The notes under the pieces: generated by a model
Told to the model about the DNA's origin: nothing
The model's database searches: none
The model's input: the letters and a program-made list of their open reading frames with translations, nothing else
In this document: one piece after another, positions 1-5,894 of the stretch
Layout: the number at the start of each line of letters is the position of its first letter
How positions within the stretch are numbered: the stretch's first letter is position 1
Assembly: GCA_945907225.1 (NCBI GenBank)
Contig: CAMDSN010000044.1
Coordinates: 1 to 10,016 of the forward strand
Length of the DNA stretch: 10,016 bases
Source of the DNA: Flavobacterium psychrophilum
Lineage (GTDB): Bacteria > Bacteroidota > Bacteroidia > Flavobacteriales > Flavobacteriaceae
Direction: 5' to 3'
Made by a program: the position numbers and the translations under genes

Positions 1-492
1 AAACGATTTGAAATTACAAATGTTGGTCATGTAATTGCTAAACTAAAAAGTATTGCTCCAAAGGGATTAATGACTGTTGAAGAAGCTAGAGCACAGGTTG
101 AGCCTATACTAAAAAACAAAAAGAAAGCAGCTAAAATTGAAGCTAAAATGAAAGGCACATCACTAGCTGTAATTGCTAAAAAGAATAAAGTTACTGTAAT
201 GAATGCTGTAGATTTAACTTTAGAAAGTGCAAATATTCCAGGCGCTGGTTTTGAACCTAAAATAGTTGGAATGGCATTGTCTAGTAAAGCAGGAAAGATA
301 TCTAAGCCAATTATTGGCAGTTCCGGGGTATATGTAATAGCTACTAAATTAATTACCAAAGCACCTGCAATTAAAAAGTATGATGATTTTGTAGCAAAAT
401 TAAAACAACAAGCTGTTGGTAATGCTGGTAGATTTTTACAAGCAATAAAAGAAGATTCAGACATAGAAGATAACAGAGCCGATTTCTATTAG
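1..492 (+). CDS. Peptidyl-prolyl cis-trans isomerase, PpiD/SurA type (C-terminal part, 5' end outside window)
   Basis: The reading frame is open from base 1 to a TAG stop at 490-492, giving 163 residues. The internal ATG at 70 is not the true start, because coding continues upstream in frame with sequence typical of this family (ITNVGHVIAKL just before it). The visible part resembles the C-terminal region of the roughly 700-residue SurA_N/parvulin proteins of Flavobacteriia. It holds a lysine-rich helical stretch (bases about 76-170), then a parvulin-like segment with the pattern KIVGMALSSKAGKISKPIIG followed by GVYVIAT (about 259-345), and an acidic tail ending DNRADFY. Such proteins are inner-membrane-anchored periplasmic foldases that assist outer-membrane and secreted proteins. 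The anchor and the main catalytic domain would lie upstream, so activity cannot be judged here. The gene converges on the mevalonate genes and shares a terminator with them. The family call is from remembered sequence character. Confidence 0.82.
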   Translation, partial: KRFEITNVGHVIAKLKSIAPKGLMTVEEARAQVEPILKNKKKAAKIEAKMKGTSLAVIAKKNKVTVMNAVDLTLESANIPGAGFEPKIVGMALSSKAGKISKPIIGSSGVYVIATKLITKAPAIKKYDDFVAKLKQQAVGNAGRFLQAIKEDSDIEDNRADFY

Positions 493-511
493 AAATTCAA
501 TATCTGTACTA

Positions 512-547
512 AAAACAAAGCCGATGCAATTGCATCGGCTTTGTTTT
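512..547. terminator. Bidirectional Rho-independent terminator (perfect 36-bp palindrome)
   Basis: Bases 512-529 are perfectly complementary to 530-547. The core GCCGATGC/GCATCGGC is flanked by AAAACAAA on the left and TTTGTTTT on the right, so either strand gives a GC-rich stem ending in a U-rich tail. It lies 20 bp after the stop of the plus-strand isomerase gene. It also contains the first two bases of the TAA stop (546-548, complement) of the converging GHMP kinase gene, so it should end transcripts from both directions. Confidence 0.9.
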
Positions 548-1460
548 ATAATATCATTTCATCATATGGAATGATAACATCAAAACCACGATCTACAAAA
601 TACTTTGTGGGATTTATAATAGAAACAGCCAAAACAAAATCTCCTCCCCAAGCACCAAGACTCTTTATTACACCATTAAAATCTGGAAATAGGGACTCTT
701 TTATTGTTTGTAGTTCTAGAATTGCACTGAGTTCAATTTCGTGCTTTTCAATTGCGCTAATAAAATCTTGAAATGTTTCTGCTTTAATTACAGATTCTGT
801 AATTCCGTTTATAATTTTCAAAGCGACAGAATCATTTGCTGATTTTCCATAATATGAAGCGATAGCAGCTTTGCTATTTTGCTTTTTATTAAGATAAATA
901 AAATACATATTGTTAGTAAAAGAGGGTTTGAAATTAACCCTTTCAATAATCGGTTTGTCATTCACCAGCTGATAGCTAATCGGACTCCCGTTTTGAGCAC
1001 ATGCAATATCGTAGCCACTACCCCCAAAACTTCTTTTTAATAGCTCAAATGGATCAATTCCTAGCCATTGAGCAATATTATTGATTAGCGTTGATGAGGT
1101 TCCTAAACCCCATTTTTTTGGAAAAGTTAATTCGGTCTTAATATGATATCCTTTTGAGGAGTTTATAAAATCAGAATTCATCAAATAAGCTATGTGTAAT
1201 ATTTCAATTAATGTGTTTTTTATAGCTTTTGAATCCTCAAAACGTTCATTTTTAATTATTGATTCAAAAGAAATAACATCATCAAACCATACACTACCAT
1301 CACTATCAAAACTCTGCCAGTGAATTATTTGCCCCTGGTCTTCTTCTACAACTAAATTCTGACCATACTTTGTTGGTAATGCAAAAGCTTTGGCTCCATC
1401 AATTACTAAATATTCTCCTGTGATGAGTAGTTTTCCGTTACTGTAAAAAGTTTGTTTCAT
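546..1460 (-). CDS. GYDIA-family GHMP kinase (probable mevalonate-pathway kinase)
   Basis: This 304-residue protein belongs to the GHMP small-molecule kinase superfamily. It has the N-terminal motif NGKLLITGEYLVIDG (residues 8-22), the glycine-rich phosphate-binding motif WGLGTSST (117-124, the counterpart of GLGSSA), the family signature GGSGYDIA (146-153), and a C-terminal glycine-rich motif LGAWGGDFVLAV (268-279). NCBI names the family after GYDIA. In flavobacteria it accompanies HMG-CoA reductase, as here, where the reductase gene lies just upstream on the same strand. The natural inference is phosphorylation of mevalonate or phosphomevalonate with ATP in the cytoplasm; which one cannot be decided from sequence. 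The ATG at 1458-1460 is preceded by an A-tract and lacks a clear Shine-Dalgarno site, as is common in Bacteroidota. The stop codon overlaps the shared terminator. The protein has no signal peptide or membrane segment. Superfamily is confident, substrate is not. Confidence 0.88.
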   Translation of the reverse strand: MKQTFYSNGKLLITGEYLVIDGAKAFALPTKYGQNLVVEEDQGQIIHWQSFDSDGSVWFDDVISFESIIKNERFEDSKAIKNTLIEILHIAYLMNSDFINSSKGYHIKTELTFPKKWGLGTSSTLINNIAQWLGIDPFELLKRSFGGSGYDIACAQNGSPISYQLVNDKPIIERVNFKPSFTNNMYFIYLNKKQNSKAAIASYYGKSANDSVALKIINGITESVIKAETFQDFISAIEKHEIELSAILELQTIKESLFPDFNGVIKSLGAWGGDFVLAVSIINPTKYFVDRGFDVIIPYDEMIL

Positions 1461-1506
1461 TTTTTTTTGCCACGAATGCGCGAATTTTTTTTTAAATAGA
1501 TGCAGA
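1461..1506. repeat. Putative dispersed flavobacterial intergenic repeat (short copy)
   Basis: The 46-bp gap between the HMG-CoA reductase stop and the kinase start holds T8, then GCCACGAATGCGCGAAT (1469-1485), a T9 tract, and ATAGATGCAGATTA running into the reductase stop. CGAAT occurs twice as a direct repeat (1473-1477 and 1481-1485). The composition differs sharply from the surrounding A/T-rich DNA. I recall near-identical strings of the form 'GCCACGAATTCACGAATTT' scattered between genes in Flavobacterium genomes, often with a nearby CAGATT. This is the only copy in the window, so repeat status rests on memory, not on sequence shown here. Confidence 0.45.
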
Positions 1507-2823
1507 TTATTTTCTTAATTTCTCAATAAAATTTACAACCGCCGCATGCGAAATTGAATTGCCCTCAAAATGGGCTTTAATTATTTTTCTTTCTTCAGAA
1601 GTAGTTTGAAACTGATTGAGAATATTATTGATATGCATTTTCATGTGCCCCTCTTGAATTCCTGTTGTGGTTAAAGATCGCAAAGCAGCAAAATTTTGAG
1701 CTAAACCAACCACGGCCGCCAACTGCATTAATTCTTTTGCAGAGGGTTTCCCCAAGATTTCTAGGGCAACTTTTACGAGAGGATGTAAAGATGTTAAACC
1801 TCCAACCGTTCCAAGGGCTAATGGAATCTCCATCCAAAAGGAAAATAGACCATTTTCAATTTTTGCGTGTGATAAACTAGAATACTTCCCATTCCTTGCT
1901 GCATAAGCATGGACTCCTGCCTCCACAGCACGGAAATCATTTCCGGTTGCCAATATAACAGAATCAACGCCGTTCATTATTCCTTTATTATGCGTAACGG
2001 CACGGAAAGGTTCAATCTCTGCAATACGAACAGCTTGAACAAATTTTTCTGCAAAAAATTCAGGGTTCGTAATTTTTTTATCTGCCAACTCCGACACCTG
2101 ACATGAAACTTCGGCACGAACCAGGCAATTGGGAACATAATTAGAGAGAATACTCATCACGATTGTTATATCCCTTTCATTTAAATTAAAGTCAATATAA
2201 GAATGGGCCGCATCTTTAAATGTCTTTGCGAGCTGTTCCAAACATGAATTGATAAAATTAGCGCCCATACTATCAATAGTTTCAAATGTAACATGCAATT
2301 GATAATAATTTTCTAACTCAAGACTTTTATCACGAAGTTCTATTGAAGTGATTCCGCCTCCCCTATTAATCATGTTTGTAGTTAATGATGCTGTAGATGC
2401 TAATAAAGAATCTTTAATTGAATTAAAAAAAACAGTAAGTTTTGATGAACTTCCATTAAAAAGAAAGTGAACTTGACCCACTTTTTCTGTACTTATAACA
2501 GTCGCCTTAAACCCCCCCCGTTCGCTCCAATACTTTGCCGACTTTGAGGCCGCAGCTACAACAGAGCTTTCTTCAATAACCATTGGGACGGTATAATAAG
2601 AGTCATTAATCAAAAAATTTGGTGCAATTCCCATAGGTAAATAAAAATTGGAAATTGTATTTTCTATAAAATCATCATGAAGTTGTTGAAGTTTTGTATC
2701 CTCATTCCAATATTGCTTTATTATTCCTAATCCAGATGTTGGATCTAAAAAATAATGATTAGCAATCCAATTTATTTTTTCGTCTTTTGTTAGTTTTGAA
2801 AATCCAGAAATTGCTTGACTCAT
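1507..2823 (-). CDS. Hydroxymethylglutaryl-CoA reductase, class II ('degradative' type)
   Basis: This 438-residue cytosolic enzyme interconverts HMG-CoA and mevalonate with a nicotinamide cofactor. Class II features are clear: the substrate-loop region NFYLPMGIAPN (59-69), VIEESSVVAAAS (82-93) with the catalytic Glu at 84 or 85, DSMGAN (184-189), HNKGIMNG (278-285) with catalytic Lys280, TGNDFRA (293-299) with catalytic Asp296, and GHMKMH (392-397) with catalytic His393. No membrane anchor is present, unlike eukaryotic class I enzymes. The length matches class II proteins (about 430 residues). The 'degradative' label comes from the Pseudomonas mevalonii prototype; in a flavobacterium beside a GHMP kinase a biosynthetic role in the mevalonate pathway is far more likely. 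The start ATG follows a short A/T-rich leader downstream of the amylase terminator. A run of eight C (2512-2519, encoding Arg-Gly-Gly) lies in frame. Confidence 0.95.
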   Translation of the reverse strand: MSQAISGFSKLTKDEKINWIANHYFLDPTSGLGIIKQYWNEDTKLQQLHDDFIENTISNFYLPMGIAPNFLINDSYYTVPMVIEESSVVAAASKSAKYWSERGGFKATVISTEKVGQVHFLFNGSSSKLTVFFNSIKDSLLASTASLTTNMINRGGGITSIELRDKSLELENYYQLHVTFETIDSMGANFINSCLEQLAKTFKDAAHSYIDFNLNERDITIVMSILSNYVPNCLVRAEVSCQVSELADKKITNPEFFAEKFVQAVRIAEIEPFRAVTHNKGIMNGVDSVILATGNDFRAVEAGVHAYAARNGKYSSLSHAKIENGLFSFWMEIPLALGTVGGLTSLHPLVKVALEILGKPSAKELMQLAAVVGLAQNFAALRSLTTTGIQEGHMKMHINNILNQFQTTSEERKIIKAHFEGNSISHAAVVNFIEKLRK

Positions 2824-2840
2824 TGTAATTGTATACTAGT

Positions 2841-2900
2841 AATGATTTTAGCCCATAAAATTACAAAAAAAAGCCACACTACGTGTGGCTTAAAATCATT
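2841..2900. repeat. 10-bp perfect inverted repeat enclosing the terminator
   Basis: AATGATTTTA (2841-2850) is the exact reverse complement of TAAAATCATT (2891-2900). The right arm directly abuts the terminator stem, so on the minus-strand RNA the outer and inner stems could stack. The U-tract and about 20 further nucleotides would then form a one-sided loop. The left arm continues as GCCCA, which echoes the stem arm GCCACA and suggests a decayed duplication. Function is unknown; chance is possible in A/T-rich DNA. Confidence 0.5.
2864..2891 (-). terminator. Rho-independent terminator after the alpha-amylase gene
   Basis: Read on the minus strand, AAGCCACAC (complement of 2883-2891) pairs with GTGTGGCTT (complement of 2871-2879) around a 3-base loop. 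The stem runs directly into eight T's (complement of 2865-2872). It lies 28 bp past the amylase stop codon and 41 bp before the HMG-CoA reductase start, so it should separate the starch operon from the mevalonate genes. It sits inside a wider inverted repeat listed separately. Confidence 0.85.
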
Positions 2901-2918
2901 GAATATTAATTTTTATTT

Positions 2919-5822
2919 TTATTTTTTAATTAACTTTAAGGTAGCTATATTGTTATTTACATCCGTAACTTTAACCATATAAATGCCTGTTTTTAAATCA
3001 GAAATTTCATAAACATCATTCTCTAATTTATTTTGAAATGTTCTGACTAACTGACCCGTTAAAGAAAAAATTTCAACATTTGTAACAAATTGATTTATGC
3101 TAAAAGTTCCTGAAGATGGATTAGGGTAAATACTTAAATTATTGATCACATTAAACTCTTGGAAACTGAGAGTTGCTGGCAAATTACCATAAACTCTATA
3201 ACCCCCTGGTTCTATAGAAATATTTTGATTCGTAGAACTTACAGTAACAGGAGAATTATCCATTAAATTATACCAAGTTCCTGTAAATGGAAAACCTCCA
3301 GAAGTATTTAGGGTGTTGTCTGAAAAATTAGTCCTTACAAAAACATAGCTTAGATTAGCGGTTTGTGAAGTAGAAGTCCAAACATCTAATCTTGGGCTAC
3401 CCGTCGCTGATAGATTCCAAGAAAATTGACCGTTTTCAAAAACAGGTTCATTTTTCTTCAAATCAATCATCTTTGCCCAAGCATTATAAACGGCACTTCT
3501 ATTGGCATCTTGTAACCAATTTTCACTCCATTGTGGTTGTGGCTTGGTGTCTAGTTTACAATCTGGATTTGAAAAAGAAACATTTCCATTATTACAAGTC
3601 CACAAAGACCTATCCCAACCTAAATCACCAAAATGCCACATCATTTTTGGCCCAGGCACTAAAAACAGTACAGCACCCATGGCAGGAAGTCTTTGATGTA
3701 CTTTAAATAAATTTCCTTGAGTTTGACCAGCTTCATTTAATGCCTTATAAACCACTCGTTCTTCATCATGACTTTCTGCATATCCTATCATTCTATCAGA
3801 AGGATCCGTTACACCCGATAAATCAGCATAATTTCCTTTAAGCAAATTAGCATAAGGCTCTATCATTTTACGCCATTGCATTATACCTTTACTATCGCCA
3901 CTTCTCAGGTAATTTGCCCATTCTACTTCTTCAGTTGCGGAACCACCTGTCCCCAAATGCTCAAAAATAACAAAAGAGTTTGGATCGGCAATCCATTGAT
4001 TATCTGCGTACCATTTCATTTTGGCAACTCTATCTGACTGATAGCCATTGGTACAACCTTCGTCTGATGAACCACATGCGTTTGTAAACCCTTTTGTTAA
4101 ATCCCAACGATATCCATCAATCTTAAATTCATTAATCCAATATTGAATGGTGCGGATTGAATAGGTATTTGCTAAGTTTCCGCCTGGGCCTGTTTCTCTA
4201 AAATGATTTATATCACTACCAACATTATAAGAATGTTTAGGCGTTAAATTAATATAAGGGTTTTCGGAAGTTGTTCTCTCGCCATTAGTGTTTGTATTAG
4301 CCCACCCATCATTATCTGAATCAAGCATCCACATTCTTTCAAGAGGCGAACGGCCAAAAACATGGTTTAAAGCCAAATCTAAAATCACGGCTATACCGTT
4401 TTGATGGCATAAATCAATAAGCTCTTTCAATTTAGCAGGCGATCCATAACGCTTGTCTAAAGCCATATGAAAAGCGGTGTTATAACCCCAACTCATGTTG
4501 CCTTCAAATTCCATCACTGGCATTATTTTAATAGCATTGATTTTAAGATTTTTAAAATAGTCAATTTTATTAATTACATCTTGATAGGTTCTATTAGCAT
4601 CGAAATCTCTAACTAGAATTTCGTAAAAAACCAGATCTTTCTTTTTTGGTTTAACAAAATTTGTAGTTGCACTACTCCAATTGTATGAAAACAAAGTGTT
4701 TGATCCAGTCTGTAGAACAGTAACCTCACGTTCTTGACCAGGCGCAATGGTTGCATAAACCGGAAGTCCGGGAAATGCTCCTAAAGTTATAATCTCAGGA
4801 TCATCAAATGGAGACAAAACTAAAGTTGAAAAAGGATCGGCTGTTTTAACAATTGATGGTGATCCAATTGGAAGATTCACAACATCACAAACCCAATATT
4901 GGTAAGCATATATTTGACCCGGAACTAAACCTGTTAATTCTAACCAAAATTTTGTAGAACCAGAGGTGTTATCTTTTTTCATTGCATATGCTGATGTAGG
5001 TTGCCAGTTGTTGAAACTTCCGGCAACATATACAAAACTTTTAAAAGGGGCATTTAAAACTAAAGTTGCCTTGGTAGGATCTGAAGTATTATAATTGATT
5101 CCATCAACTAATCCGGCGGGTATTGGTGCTGACACTACAGGAGTCCCATTAATTACAACGGAAAATTTAGCTGTAAAGGTTGTAATTCCTTGCGTAATTT
5201 TTAGTTCATAATTTTTATTTACAGTAACATTTGTATCTGTAAATGAATATGAAGTTGTAGTTTGTGTGTTTAAAGCTGTGGTTGAACCATTAACAAATAA
5301 TTGATAGGTAGCATTTCCGTTAGTGTTGTTTGCAGTAATAGCAACGTTTGAACCACTTGTTATAATATTACTACTATTTAATAATGGTGCTGTTAAAGTA
5401 TATTGAAAAGCACCTACAGGAATGAAAATATCTGGCCTGGATTGCAAAGCCCCGTCAGCTGATCGAAAAACAACACAAATCTGTGTTATTGAACTGGTAA
5501 TTGGTACTCCAAAATACGTATATAAATCTGGTGAAATTGTTAAGGTATAATTTGAAGAAGTGCCGACTTGTGTCAACTGAGGATGTAGCGGACTAACAAA
5601 ATTAGTACTGCCTTTAATGTTTTGAAATGCAACTCCATTAACGGTAACGCCTATGTAGGCATAAATTATTCCTGTATAGGGAGCTAATTCTGTTCCGGTT
5701 TTATTAAATGTAATTGTAACTGGCTGATCTGCGAGAACTGTAGTTGGAGATGTTGTTACTTGTCCGAAAGACACAGAAGAAAAAACTACCAGGAGTATCA
5801 GGATAAAATATTTTCTTTTCAT
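2919..5822 (-). CDS. Secreted multidomain GH13 alpha-amylase with T9SS sorting domain
   Basis: This 967-residue extracellular enzyme is expected to hydrolyse alpha-1,4 bonds of starch. A signal peptide (residues 1-20, cleavage near SFG-Q) is followed by beta-rich modules (about 22-230) and an E-set/CBM48-like module (about 236-335, with VYVAGSFNNWQP at 264-275). The GH13 barrel spans about 395-800 and shows region I DLALNH (482-487), region II GYRWDLTK (570-577) with nucleophile Asp574, region III IFEHLG (619-624) with acid/base Glu621, and region IV ESHDEER (683-689) with Asp686, so the catalytic triad is intact. DSDNDG (501-506) resembles a calcium-binding loop, and Cys583 and Cys590 flank a loop after the nucleophile that may be disulfide-bonded. 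A C-terminal beta domain (about 800-880) precedes a type A T9SS sorting domain (about 893-967, with IYPNPSSGTFSI and a KLIKK end). It follows susE by 72 bp and plays the part that the lipoprotein SusG has in Bacteroides. Exact specificity (amylase, pullulanase-like or other) is inferred. Confidence 0.93.
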   Translation of the reverse strand: MKRKYFILILLVVFSSVSFGQVTTSPTTVLADQPVTITFNKTGTELAPYTGIIYAYIGVTVNGVAFQNIKGSTNFVSPLHPQLTQVGTSSNYTLTISPDLYTYFGVPITSSITQICVVFRSADGALQSRPDIFIPVGAFQYTLTAPLLNSSNIITSGSNVAITANNTNGNATYQLFVNGSTTALNTQTTTSYSFTDTNVTVNKNYELKITQGITTFTAKFSVVINGTPVVSAPIPAGLVDGINYNTSDPTKATLVLNAPFKSFVYVAGSFNNWQPTSAYAMKKDNTSGSTKFWLELTGLVPGQIYAYQYWVCDVVNLPIGSPSIVKTADPFSTLVLSPFDDPEIITLGAFPGLPVYATIAPGQEREVTVLQTGSNTLFSYNWSSATTNFVKPKKKDLVFYEILVRDFDANRTYQDVINKIDYFKNLKINAIKIMPVMEFEGNMSWGYNTAFHMALDKRYGSPAKLKELIDLCHQNGIAVILDLALNHVFGRSPLERMWMLDSDNDGWANTNTNGERTTSENPYINLTPKHSYNVGSDINHFRETGPGGNLANTYSIRTIQYWINEFKIDGYRWDLTKGFTNACGSSDEGCTNGYQSDRVAKMKWYADNQWIADPNSFVIFEHLGTGGSATEEVEWANYLRSGDSKGIMQWRKMIEPYANLLKGNYADLSGVTDPSDRMIGYAESHDEERVVYKALNEAGQTQGNLFKVHQRLPAMGAVLFLVPGPKMMWHFGDLGWDRSLWTCNNGNVSFSNPDCKLDTKPQPQWSENWLQDANRSAVYNAWAKMIDLKKNEPVFENGQFSWNLSATGSPRLDVWTSTSQTANLSYVFVRTNFSDNTLNTSGGFPFTGTWYNLMDNSPVTVSSTNQNISIEPGGYRVYGNLPATLSFQEFNVINNLSIYPNPSSGTFSINQFVTNVEIFSLTGQLVRTFQNKLENDVYEISDLKTGIYMVKVTDVNNNIATLKLIKK

Positions 5823-5839
5823 AGCTTGAAAGATATAAA

Positions 5840-5871
5840 ATGGACTGAGAATAAAATTAATCTCAGTCCAT
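5840..5871 (-). terminator. Hairpin between susE and the amylase gene (weak or partial terminator)
   Basis: An 11-bp perfect stem (5840-5850 with 5861-5871, core TGGACTGAGA/TCTCAGTCCA) surrounds a 10-base A/T loop. On the minus strand it is followed by TTTATATCTTT, a broken and weak U-tract, then the amylase ATG 17 bp further on. It could terminate part of the sus transcript, act as an RNA-processing or 3'-end stabilising structure, or hinder amylase translation. A strong full terminator is unlikely given the poor U-tract. Confidence 0.55.
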
Positions 5872-5894
5872 CATTTTTTAAAATTTTTTTATAA

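Noticed and set aside
27..464. A 145-codon open frame on the minus strand opposite the isomerase gene
   Set aside because: It is antisense to a well-supported coding frame with recognisable family sequence, and its hydrophobic translation is what reversed lysine-rich codons produce.
541..771. A plus-strand open frame after the terminator
   Set aside because: It lies wholly opposite the GHMP kinase and starts in the terminator; no recognisable protein character.
1625..2106. Small open frames on both strands inside the HMG-CoA reductase gene
   Set aside because: The reductase frame carries all catalytic motifs; the alternatives are out-of-frame shadows without family features.
2824..2870. A promoter of the Bacteroidota type (TTTG / TAnnTTTG) before HMG-CoA reductase
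   Set aside because: A TTTTTTTTG run exists, but no TAnnTTTG box lies at a proper distance, so I do not call it.
3392..3706. Plus-strand open frames opposite the amylase C-terminal half
   Set aside because: Antisense to the GH13 catalytic and C-terminal regions; no independent start signal or homology.
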